A stretch of DNA of 64,000 bases from Rapidithrix thailandica (lineage in GTDB: Bacteria > Bacteroidota > Bacteroidia > Cytophagales > Flammeovirgaceae), in contig NZ_JBDKWZ010000007.1 in the NCBI RefSeq assembly GCF_039710355.1, positions 310,001 to 374,000 on the forward strand, written 5' to 3'. Each line of letters starts with the position of its first letter. Within the stretch, counting starts at the first letter, position 1. The notes beneath the pieces are model-generated. The model searched no databases. It was given only the letters and a program-made list of their open reading frames with translations, and was not told the origin of the DNA. The position numbers and the translations under genes were made by a program. Positions 1-7,221 of the stretch are shown piece after piece.

Positions 1-599
1 TCCTCTAACTTGGCGGCATTTAAGTGCTCCATCGAACCAATGGTGGGCCAACGGTAGGGATGTTTTTTAAACGCTCTTTTTTGCACTTCGATCAAAATAG
101 AACCATAAGGTTGATTGTCAATCCGCTGACGCTTTTCCTCTTTTACTACCTCGCGTTGTGTATCGACTCCAACCTGATCTACATTGGCATGTAACATCCG
201 TTCTGATTCCAGCCACAAGCCTAATTCCAATTGGTTGGACGGAAGCAACTCATAATAGTATGTGCGGTCCAGCCAGGTATTGGCATTATTTGCTCCTCCG
301 GCATTGGTAATGTATTTATCAAACTCTCCTCGTTTAATATTTTTCGACCCTTCGAATAACAAATGCTCGAAGAAATGGGCAAAACCCGTACGCTCCGGAT
401 CTTCGTTTTTAGAACCTACATGATAGGATACCGCCACGGCAACAATCGGGGTGGAATTATCCTGATGCAGGATAACGTGCAGCCCGTTTTTCAAATCAAA
501 TTCGGTAAATTCAATCTGATTGTTTTGGGCATAGGTAGTGCTGACCAGTCCACTAAGGATACATAAAATAGCGAATGTGTTTTTTAGCATTTTTCTCAT
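1..599 (-). CDS. M16 family zinc peptidase (insulinase-like), N-terminal part
   Basis: The gene runs off the left edge; about 199 N-terminal residues are visible. The first 25 or so residues form a signal peptide ending in TYAQ, so the product is exported. Residues 75-79 read HFFEH, the inverted zinc motif HxxEH of M16 peptidases, within the typical context GFAHFFEHLLFEGS. A downstream glutamate-rich stretch (EVVKEEKRQR) holds the usual third zinc ligand. Known family members degrade peptides in the periplasm or at the cell surface, often as a two-domain protein or as a pair of genes. The start at 599 (MRKMLKN) was chosen; an in-frame ATG at 590 is equally possible. The family call is firm; the substrate is unknown. 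Confidence 0.9.
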   Translation of the reverse strand, partial: MRKMLKNTFAILCILSGLVSTTYAQNNQIEFTEFDLKNGLHVILHQDNSTPIVAVAVSYHVGSKNEDPERTGFAHFFEHLLFEGSKNIKRGEFDKYITNAGGANNANTWLDRTYYYELLPSNQLELGLWLESERMLHANVDQVGVDTQREVVKEEKRQRIDNQPYGSILIEVQKRAFKKHPYRWPTIGSMEHLNAAKLE

Positions 600-708
600 A
601 ATTATTTGTATTCATTTACAAAGTAAAGAATTTCATCATTTCCCCCTAAATGATTTTGTTTGAATGGCCATATGTGCTTTTGATAGGATCCATCGACTTC
701 TTTCAGAG

Positions 709-741
709 AAAGAAAGCCTTATGCCACTATGGCTTTTCTTT
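709..741 (-). terminator. Hairpin at the 3' end of the MscS gene
   Basis: Read on the minus strand, AAAGAAAAGCC pairs with GGCTTTCTTT (one bulge), followed by a pyrimidine-rich run. The left arm includes the last codons and stop of the mechanosensitive channel gene, so gene end and terminator overlap. Confidence 0.4.
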
Positions 742-1545
742 GATATACAAATCCAATTGTGGGAACGGGATGGTGATCCCTGCCGCATCCAAAGCTTCTT
801 TGCCTTGTTCGTAAATATCAAAATATACTGCCCAATAATCCTCCGGATTACAATAAGGCCTTACGGCCAAATTAACAGAGCTATTTCCCAATTCTTTGAC
901 CCCGACAAAGGGAGCGGGTGTTTCCAGTACTTTGGGATGTTGGGTCATCACTTCCATCAAAGCGGTACGGGCGGCTTTGATGTTTGCGGCATAAGAAATG
1001 CCCATCACCAAATCTACCCGGATAAGCCCTTGGGTGGTATAATTCGTAATATCACCGTTGGAAATCGCCCCATTGGGAATAATCACGGTCTTATTCTCAG
1101 GAGTCAGCAAAATGGTAACAAAAACCTGAATTTCTTTGACGTGGCCTAAATGTCCTTGTGCTTGAATCAAGTCCCCTACTTTGTAAGGTTTGAAAAAAAG
1201 AATCAGTACACCTCCGGCAAAATTGGCCAAAGTACCTTGTAAAGCCAATCCTACTGCCAAGCCCGCAGCACCCAGCATGGCAACAAAAGAGGTGGTTTCA
1301 ATACCGATCATACTGGCCACACTGATCAACAATAAGGCTTTTAATAGAATATTGGCAAGGCTTTTCAAAAAGTGTAGTAAAGAGGGGTCTATACCTCTTT
1401 TCTCCATCATCTTGCTACTCAAGTTCACTACTTTGTTGATCACCCACAAACCGATGAGTAAAACGATAATGGCCAAAATCAATTTAGGACCATAGGTCAT
1501 TAAAAGCTCTATGGCTTTACTGGTGTATGCGTCTAAATTTTCCAT
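727..1545 (-). CDS. Small-conductance mechanosensitive channel, MscS family
   Basis: This 272-residue protein has the MscS layout: an N-terminal periplasmic/first membrane segment (about 15-37), further hydrophobic segments at about 60-85 and 88-115, the glycine/alanine-rich pore helix (GAAGLAVGLALQGTLANFAGG) and a C-terminal beta/alpha-beta cytoplasmic domain. MscS proteins open under membrane tension to release solutes on hypo-osmotic shock; this length is close to that of the E. coli protein (286). It stands alone, about 130 bp downstream of which the M16 peptidase gene starts on the same strand. No regulatory site is evident. Confidence 0.92.
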   Translation of the reverse strand: MENLDAYTSKAIELLMTYGPKLILAIIVLLIGLWVINKVVNLSSKMMEKRGIDPSLLHFLKSLANILLKALLLISVASMIGIETTSFVAMLGAAGLAVGLALQGTLANFAGGVLILFFKPYKVGDLIQAQGHLGHVKEIQVFVTILLTPENKTVIIPNGAISNGDITNYTTQGLIRVDLVMGISYAANIKAARTALMEVMTQHPKVLETPAPFVGVKELGNSSVNLAVRPYCNPEDYWAVYFDIYEQGKEALDAAGITIPFPQLDLYIKEKP

Positions 1546-2051
1546 AATGAAGTATTTGATTAGTTTAGTTTATTCAGATTATTATTTTGATCTTATAGGT
1601 AAGGCTTGGTAATTTTGGACTGTATTTCCCCTATGTATTTTCGGTTTGTTTTATTAAATCAGAAAAGTGAACAACTTATGGATCATTTCCGGTTACTAAC
1701 GGTCTATCACTTTCGGTTGATTGTCTATACTCCATGTGTATTCATTTTTTAAATTTGACTCTGCATTAGAGTTTTCATCAACCCTGTAAAATCAATTTAC
1801 CGTACTGGTCTCGTGGTTGATACTTTTTCATCAAGGATGTTGATAAGGCATACAGGGGTTGTTGTAACTCGAAATATGGATATGAAGGGAAGAAAAACAA
1901 AAGAGTTATCAGATATTAACTAAAAATTGCTCAGCCTTCAATTTTCCATTGCCGGTTTCATAAAAAAGAAGATTTAATTTGTTAATACGATAAAATATCT
2001 TTGCTTAAGCGATTTTCAATTTGGTCATAATTCATAAAAAAATCTATAACT
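1546..2051. other. Divergent intergenic region, no gene seen
   Basis: This 506-bp AT-rich gap lies between the divergently transcribed MscS and M48 genes. I see no convincing small ORF or RNA gene, only a TAnnTTTG box near its right end. Confidence 0.5.
1996..2003 (+). promoter_or_regulatory. Bacteroidota -7 box upstream of the M48 gene
   Basis: TATCTTTG matches the Bacteroidota -7 consensus TAnnTTTG and sits 49 bp before the M48 start codon. No good -33 TTG was found at the usual spacing, so support rests on the -7 box and position. Confidence 0.4.
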
Positions 2052-2861
2052 ATGCTTAAAAATATTCTTGTAACCATTCTCACGGCTTTCTTTATCTTTA
2101 GCTGCTCCACCGTTCCGGTGACAGGACGGAAACAATTACGGTTGATTCCTTCTTCACAAATGCTGGCAATGAGCTATTCACAATATGACAGTTTCTTAAA
2201 AGAAAATAAAGTCAGCTCCAACTCAAAGCAAGCAGAAATGATCAAGCGGGTGGGAAGGCGCATTCAAAAAGCAGTGGAAACGTATATGGCAGAACAAGGC
2301 CTTTCGTCTAACCTGGAAGGCTTTGCTTGGGAATTCAACTTGGTAGACGATGACATTGCCAACGCTTGGTGTATGCCAGGAGGTAAGGTTGTATTTTATA
2401 CCGGAATTCTCCCGATCTGCAAAACGGAAGAAGGGGTTGCCATCGTGATGGGGCATGAGGTAGCACACGCGATTGCCGAACACGGTTCTGAGCGAATGTC
2501 CCAAGGACTGATAGCCCAAGGGCTGGAAGTAGGCGTTTCATTGGCTACGATGAAATCCAAACCCGTTTACCAACAAGCGTTTCAAACGGCTTTTGGTGTG
2601 GGAGCACAAGTGGGGATGCTTTCTTTTTCTCGTCAACACGAGTCCGAAGCGGATAAAATCGGGTTGATTTTTTCTTCTATGGCAGGGTATGATCCACGGG
2701 ATGCGCCTAAATTCTGGGAAAGGATGAAAGCAGCTGCCGGAGGACAAGCCCCTCCTGAGTTTTTATCGACTCACCCTTCGCATGACACACGTATCAAAAA
2801 CTTGAATGCGCAACTGCCAAATGCCATTGCGCTTTACAACAAGTACAAGGACAAATATTAA
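2052..2861 (+). CDS. M48 family metallopeptidase, lipoprotein
   Basis: The 269-residue product starts with a lipoprotein signal (hydrophobic stretch ending FSCS, Cys18). It contains HEVAHAIAEH at residues 135-144, the HExxH zinc and catalytic motif, and HESEAD at residues 196-201, whose glutamate is the third zinc ligand of M48 (Oma1/BepA/LoiP-like) proteases. Known relatives act in the periplasm in quality control of outer-membrane proteins. The gene has its own promoter-like box and a terminator directly after it, so it is monocistronic. All key residues are present and the length is normal. Confidence 0.93.
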   Translation: MLKNILVTILTAFFIFSCSTVPVTGRKQLRLIPSSQMLAMSYSQYDSFLKENKVSSNSKQAEMIKRVGRRIQKAVETYMAEQGLSSNLEGFAWEFNLVDDDIANAWCMPGGKVVFYTGILPICKTEEGVAIVMGHEVAHAIAEHGSERMSQGLIAQGLEVGVSLATMKSKPVYQQAFQTAFGVGAQVGMLSFSRQHESEADKIGLIFSSMAGYDPRDAPKFWERMKAAAGGQAPPEFLSTHPSHDTRIKNLNAQLPNAIALYNKYKDKY

Positions 2862-2888
2862 TAGGGAAATTCTCTATTAATATCAATG

Positions 2889-2926
2889 AACCAGGCCTGT
2901 TAGATCAATTTAGCAGGCCTGGTTTT
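2889..2926 (+). terminator. Rho-independent terminator of the M48 gene
   Basis: AACCAGGCCTG pairs perfectly with CAGGCCTGGTT across a 14-nt loop, followed by TTTAT. It lies 28 bp after the M48 stop codon and 6 bp before a mobile repeat copy. Confidence 0.8.
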
Positions 2927-2931
2927 ATATT

Positions 2932-2996
2932 GAAGTGGTTTACACTTATGGTTTTTGAAACATTTTTTAGGAAAAAGAAAAAGGTTAATTCACTTC
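2932..2996 (+). mobile_element. MITE-like repeat, copy 1 (internally deleted)
   Basis: This 65-bp copy keeps both ends of the repeat found elsewhere in the window (GAAGTGGTTTACAC at the left, GGTTAATTCACTTC at the right) but lacks about 97 internal bases. The junction lies in GTTTTTGA, an octamer present at both sides of the missing part in full copies, suggesting deletion between short direct repeats. Flanking triplets are ATT and GTT. Confidence 0.75.
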
Positions 2997-3028
2997 GTTG
3001 TAAAAGGCCGGTATTTATCTCTCTTTTT

Positions 3029-4075
3029 TTAAATAATCTTTTGAGAGAGGTAGAGGCTGTCATTTTCTCCACGGATTTCCGTCTGAACGCTGAGCCCCGC
3101 ATCACTCCATTCAATTTTCAATAATGCGAAATTCTTTTCAACCACCATCTCTCCCACACGGTAGCGGTTGGGTTCATCTCTTTTTTCAGACCAAGTATGA
3201 GTTAAACCACTGGAGGTAATTTCATAAACCGGTTGCGCAAGGCCTGGCACTTCCATTTTGGAAATTTCTGCCATATGCCGGTCACCACTGAGTAAAATGA
3301 CATTTTGCGCTTTTACCTTGGCCAACAAATCAAATAACCGTTTACGGGCTTTGGGAAAATTTGCCCATTTTTCAAAACCTTGTTCTTCAGGAATAATTTG
3401 GATACCGTTACCAATCAGGTGAATGGCAGCATCGCTTCCGGTAAGTTCTTGCTCCAACCACTGCCATTGCGCCTCCCCTAAAATATCGCCCTCTTCATTG
3501 ATGACATAGCGTTGCTCCGGGTCGGAAGAAGGCGCTAATGCATCTCTGAAATACCGGGAATCCAACAAAATCACCTTTACCTTTTGCCCACCTTCGCCCA
3601 ATACTTTACTTTGATATGCACCTTCTCTCTGCCACACCGGGTTCTCTTGGGGGACATCCAAAAACTCCAACATCGCCTGTTTACTTTCCTTCTTCATAGG
3701 ATACTCCTTTCCTCCATCATTGACGCCATAATCGTGATCGTCCCATATGCCCAATACCTGTGCATGGTTGATCAGGTATTGATATTCCGTATGGGATTTT
3801 TGCAGCGTATATTTCTGCTTGAGTACCGTCATGTCTTCCGTATCCCCATAAATATTATCGCCAAGCCAAATCCACACATCCGGATGGTGTTGATTAATGA
3901 CTGACCAGAGAGGTTGCCGTTCGTCTTCATCACTACAAGAGCCAAAGGCGATCCGCATAGTCTCCGGGGCTTCTGCTTGGATGACTTCATTTTCTTTCTG
4001 TCCTTTGGAAGGGCTACAATTCATTAACAATATCCCAAGTAAAAAGGGAATAAACAAGGATAAGATTCTTTGCAT
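3029..4075 (-). CDS. PhoD-like metallophosphatase lipoprotein
   Basis: The 348-residue product has a lipoprotein signal (LLMNCSPS, Cys20). Metal-binding motifs of the PhoD/calcineurin-like fold are visible in order: FGSCSDED near residue 45, WLGDNIYGD near 70, WDDHDYG near 111 and SGDRHMAE near 265. Bacteroidota proteins of this type are annotated as alkaline phosphatase D or phosphodiesterase and act outside the inner membrane on phosphoesters. It is convergent with the M48 gene, and mobile repeat copy 1 lies just beyond its stop codon. Substrate specificity cannot be read from the sequence. Confidence 0.88.
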   Translation of the reverse strand: MQRILSLFIPFLLGILLMNCSPSKGQKENEVIQAEAPETMRIAFGSCSDEDERQPLWSVINQHHPDVWIWLGDNIYGDTEDMTVLKQKYTLQKSHTEYQYLINHAQVLGIWDDHDYGVNDGGKEYPMKKESKQAMLEFLDVPQENPVWQREGAYQSKVLGEGGQKVKVILLDSRYFRDALAPSSDPEQRYVINEEGDILGEAQWQWLEQELTGSDAAIHLIGNGIQIIPEEQGFEKWANFPKARKRLFDLLAKVKAQNVILLSGDRHMAEISKMEVPGLAQPVYEITSSGLTHTWSEKRDEPNRYRVGEMVVEKNFALLKIEWSDAGLSVQTEIRGENDSLYLSQKII

Positions 4076-4324
4076 TTTTAGTAGGGTTATTTTTGGGTAA
4101 AGTTACCTACTCGTCTACTCTTTTCCGGTTTGATTCATATGAAGAGCATGTTAATTATAAGTAGGGAACCGTTCATCAATATGTATATAATAGTTGACAA
4201 AAAAGAGAAAAAAATCCAATGCCGCTATAAGTCGTTTTGAATAGTATACTACGATTCACCGCTTCCCATTGGCCGGAGGTCTCATTGTTTGGCCAAAATT
4301 CATAATGCATACGGCAACTTTCCT

Positions 4325-4332
4325 TATGTTTG
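4325..4332 (+). promoter_or_regulatory. Bacteroidota -7 box upstream of the YciI gene
   Basis: TATGTTTG fits TAnnTTTG and lies about 42 bp upstream of the YciI start codon. No clear -33 element was found. Confidence 0.35.
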
Positions 4333-4373
4333 CCTGATTAATATTTTTTTATCAATTTGTAAGAAAAAAGCAT

Positions 4374-4664
4374 ATGGAATTTTTACTTGTTGCTTACGAT
4401 GGCACGGATGCCCAAGCACCGGAAAGAAGATTGAACGCCCGCGAAGCCCATTTACAAAGGGCTATGGAAGCGAAAGAAGCCGGAAACTTGATTCACGGAG
4501 GGGCTATTTTAGATGATCAGGGAAAAATGATCGGCTCTACCCTTTATTTGAATTTTCCGGATCGAGAAACCTTGGAAAATTGGTTAAAAGACGATCCATA
4601 CGTAAAACAACAGGTATGGGACAAGGTAGAAGTAAAGCCCGTCAAATTATTAAAATTTTCATAA
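4374..4664 (+). CDS. YciI family protein
   Basis: This 96-residue protein has the YciI ferredoxin-like fold pattern: MEFLLVAYDGTDAQAPERR at the start, the RxAHL motif (NAREAHLQRA) near residues 22-31 with the conserved histidine, then GGAILDDQGKMIGSTLYLNFPDRETLENWLKDDPYVKQQVWDKVEVKPVK. YciI-like proteins are small dimeric proteins related to dehydrochlorinases; the cellular reaction of most is unknown. The gene stands alone. The region after it holds two dyads rather than a standard terminator. Confidence 0.88.
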   Translation: MEFLLVAYDGTDAQAPERRLNAREAHLQRAMEAKEAGNLIHGGAILDDQGKMIGSTLYLNFPDRETLENWLKDDPYVKQQVWDKVEVKPVKLLKFS

Positions 4665-4696
4665 ACGCCTCTCCAAAAGAAAAATTTTAACATACT

Positions 4697-4763
4697 GGTT
4701 CAATTTATGTTATATAACATTGAACAGAATCCTCTTGTTCTGATTGCTGTTAGACAAGAGGAT
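4697..4763. promoter_or_regulatory. Two adjacent dyads between yciI and the barrel gene
   Basis: The first dyad centres on the perfect 14-bp palindrome ATGTTATATAACAT, extended by GTTCAAT and TTGAAC arms. The second is ATCCTCTTGT pairing with ACAAGAGGAT over a 15-nt loop. Neither has a T tract, so operator or RNA-structure roles are as likely as termination. Confidence 0.35.
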
Positions 4764-4897
4764 CAATATGTGTTCAAACACACTTACAACCAAGCCAGCT
4801 ATTGAGTGCAAATACCTCTTAATGAACCACTAAAATCACAGCAAATTTTATTAATATAGTAAATTCAAGATCTTTCGGAATAGCCGGGAAGTAATTT

Positions 4898-5932
4898 ATG
4901 CAAAAGTTTCAAGCATTGGTTTCTAAGTACAAATCTTATTTCTTGTTGCCTATTTTGGTGCTCTGTTGTGTGTTAAACAAAGGCTTCTGCCAAAAGAAAA
5001 TGAAAAAACGTTGGGCCTTACCAGGTGTCTGCCACTCCGGTCCTTCCCGAGGTATTTCTTTTGAACGGAAAAGTACGCCCGGTTTTCAGTTGCGTTCCAT
5101 TTCACCCAACTCACAGATAGGTAACGGGGTAAGTCAGGTGAATTCGCATTCGTACAACAAATTCAAAATGTACATCCCTGCCTTAAATACGAAAAGAAAC
5201 AAAGTGCTTCTGGGCTTTCGCTACAGTTGGGAAGAGTTTACGTTTGACAAACCTTCGGATTTATCATACCTGCCCCATCAAAACCTACACGACCGCCACC
5301 TGAAAACTCTTGGCATGAACATGATAGCCGTACATTCCTTATCCGAAACTCATTACTTAGCGTTTCGGGGGGCTGCCAGTGCCAGTGGGCTTTTTGAAGG
5401 TTGGCTGCCCGAGGAGAGCGAATATTATACTTTCAATGCCTCATTACTATTAGGCAAGCGCTTGAGTGATTCCCGCGAAATGGGTTTTGGACTTTACGCA
5501 AGCAAAAAATTTAACCGGTTTTCCATCTACCCTCTGTTTTTGTACAATCATACCTTCAATGAGAGGTGGGGAGTGGAGTTACTATTGCCTAAAAAAGCTA
5601 GCCTTCGCAGAAATTTTTCTTCTTCTACCCTGGCATTGTTGACCTCCGAACTGACCGGGAACCGCTATTACTTACCCGAAATTCAGTTGGCAGAAGGCAG
5701 TACCAATCCTATCACCTTACAATTATTACAATGGGAAACCAGCCTCTCTTTACAACAGGCTATTTTACCCATGCTTTGGTTGAGTGTGCAGGCAGGCTTT
5801 CGTAAAAGCTTTTCTTTTGATATCCGCCAACCTCATGCTCAACGGGGCAATATTCTCATTGACTCTCACCTACCCGCCGGAATGTTTGCCAGTGTAAGTT
5901 TGTTTATCGCTCCACCCCGCAAGAAAAATTAA
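4898..5932 (+). CDS. Putative outer-membrane beta-barrel protein (DUF6268-like)
   Basis: The 344-residue product starts with a signal peptide (hydrophobic core LLPILVLCCVLN, likely cut after GFCQ). The rest alternates polar and hydrophobic residues in strand-length stretches, with many aromatic residues, ending in strands such as MFASVSLFIAPP, as in outer-membrane barrels. Phrases such as YIPALNTKRNKVLLGFRYSWEEF resemble Bacteroidota proteins labelled DUF6268, from memory; this was not searched. No plug or enzyme motif is visible. It is followed by two mobile repeat copies. Confidence 0.6.
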   Translation: MQKFQALVSKYKSYFLLPILVLCCVLNKGFCQKKMKKRWALPGVCHSGPSRGISFERKSTPGFQLRSISPNSQIGNGVSQVNSHSYNKFKMYIPALNTKRNKVLLGFRYSWEEFTFDKPSDLSYLPHQNLHDRHLKTLGMNMIAVHSLSETHYLAFRGAASASGLFEGWLPEESEYYTFNASLLLGKRLSDSREMGFGLYASKKFNRFSIYPLFLYNHTFNERWGVELLLPKKASLRRNFSSSTLALLTSELTGNRYYLPEIQLAEGSTNPITLQLLQWETSLSLQQAILPMLWLSVQAGFRKSFSFDIRQPHAQRGNILIDSHLPAGMFASVSLFIAPPRKKN

Positions 5933-5963
5933 CGAGGGGTAGAGTACTCCAAGTTTTTCCTTT

Positions 5964-6114
5964 GAAGAGGTTTACACGTATAGTTTTTGACCGAAAACGG
6001 AATCAAAACCGGCTCATCAAGGCATTTTTTGAAGAGAATAGCCAAAGCTATTGTTAGAAAAAAGTAACACAGAGGAGACATTTTTTAGAAAAAAGAAAAA
6101 GGTTAATTCACTTC
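5964..6114 (+). mobile_element. MITE-like repeat, copy 2
   Basis: This 151-bp copy starts GAAGAGGTTTACACG and ends GGTTAATTCACTTC. It carries a deletion of about 10 bases in the GAGGCGTTTTTGAAACATT segment compared with other copies. The flanks are an exact TTT/TTT triplet. It lies 26 bp from copy 3, in the same orientation. Confidence 0.8.
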
Positions 6115-6140
6115 TTTATCAATCAATTTATTATCTTAAT

Positions 6141-6301
6141 GAAGTGGTTTACACGTATAGTTTTTGACCGAACATGAAATCAAAATCGGCTCATCAAGGC
6201 ACTTTTCAAAGAGAATAGTCAATGCTATTGTTGAAAAAAGTAATACAGAGGAGGCGTTTTCGAAACATTTTTTAGAAAAAAGAAAAAGGTTAATTCACTT
6301 C
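6141..6301 (+). mobile_element. MITE-like repeat, copy 3
   Basis: Full-length 161-bp copy running from GAAGTGGTTTACACG to GGTTAATTCACTTC. Flanking triplets are AAT and GAT (two of three bases match). It ends 70 bp before the start codon of the DUF433 antitoxin gene and so may influence its expression. Confidence 0.8.
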
Positions 6302-6371
6302 GATTTCTACAGATACAGATTTTGTCAAACCTCTATTGGTTTGGAGAAATGGAGATGAAGCATATACAGCC

Positions 6372-6599
6372 ATGGAACAAGAAGACCTTATCATCCGCGA
6401 TCCCAAAATTATGTTGGGCAAACCTATTTATAAAGGAACCCGGCTAACTGTGGAGTTGATTTTGCGAAAGCTGGCCGACGGTTTAAGCCCGGAAGAAATC
6501 TCAACCCTCTACCCCAACATCACCGAAGAACACCTCAAAGCCACTTATAACTATTGTGCCGAAATCATTTCCAATGAATTATTGATCCGTACCTCATGA
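6372..6599 (+). CDS. DUF433 family antitoxin
   Basis: The product from the ATG at 6372 has 75 residues: MEQEDLIIRDPKIMLGKPIY, then KGTRLTVELILRKLADGLSPEEI and an LYPNITEEHLKATYNYCAEII stretch. This is the DUF433 pattern, a small winged-helix-like domain found as the antitoxin partner of PIN-like toxins. Upstream in-frame codons reach back into the repeat flank and have no support as a start. It overlaps the next gene by four bases (ATGA), the usual arrangement for a toxin-antitoxin pair. Likely autoregulated, by analogy with other such pairs; no operator was identified. Confidence 0.85.
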   Translation: MEQEDLIIRDPKIMLGKPIYKGTRLTVELILRKLADGLSPEEISTLYPNITEEHLKATYNYCAEIISNELLIRTS

Positions 6600-6946
6600 T
6601 CATCGTAGATGAAAATATTGATCAACGGACAATAGAATTACTCCGCAGGAAAAACTATGAGGTGTATGCCATACGGGAGCGGCATTATGGAGCAAGTGAC
6701 CATCAGATAGCGGAAATTTGTGCATCATTGCACGGAATCTTCATGACATTTGATATCAACTTTGCCGAATATTTATTTGCGCATCAAATTAAAGGGCTCT
6801 CGATTTTTGTGTTGCAACAAACCCCTCCTTCTGAGGATCTGCAACTCTTGGCTACAGCTGAAAGTTTATTTGACGAATTTAGAGAAAAAATAGGAGCTTA
6901 CCTCGTATGCATCACACCAAAAGAAATACGGGTAAAGAACGCTTGA
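6596..6946 (+). CDS. DUF5615 PIN-like toxin
   Basis: This 116-residue protein begins MIIVDENIDQRTIELLRRKN and contains GASDHQIAEICASLHGIFMTFDINFAEYL. Acidic residues at the N-terminus (D5, E6) and in the centre (D47-like, then TFDINF) match DUF5615, a PIN-like nuclease fold. It is co-transcribed with and overlaps the DUF433 gene, which supports a type II toxin-antitoxin module in which this is the presumed RNase toxin. Activity is inferred from the family and arrangement, not shown. Confidence 0.85.
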   Translation: MIIVDENIDQRTIELLRRKNYEVYAIRERHYGASDHQIAEICASLHGIFMTFDINFAEYLFAHQIKGLSIFVLQQTPPSEDLQLLATAESLFDEFREKIGAYLVCITPKEIRVKNA

Positions 6947-7221
6947 CAGAAACTCGGTTTTCAACCTTTGCCCTTATACAAAGCCGATTGTTCTGTTCTC
7001 AAACAATCAGTGCATTCAGGTAGTTTAGTGAAAATAACAATGCAAGGCAAGCACCTAATAACCAAGCAACAACCACCTCAAAAAAGCATAAGCGCTCCTA
7101 CCTAAAAAGCTAAAAATCGGATAATTATGACAATTATGTAGGAAGAACTTTGTTAATTTGCACCTCAAAATGAATTCAAACTTCATTCATCTCAGCGATT
7201 TTATTTCATAACATAGAAAAA

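Noticed and set aside
664..1149. 161-codon plus-strand frame over the MscS gene
   Set aside because: It is antisense to a clear MscS channel and has no domain signal.
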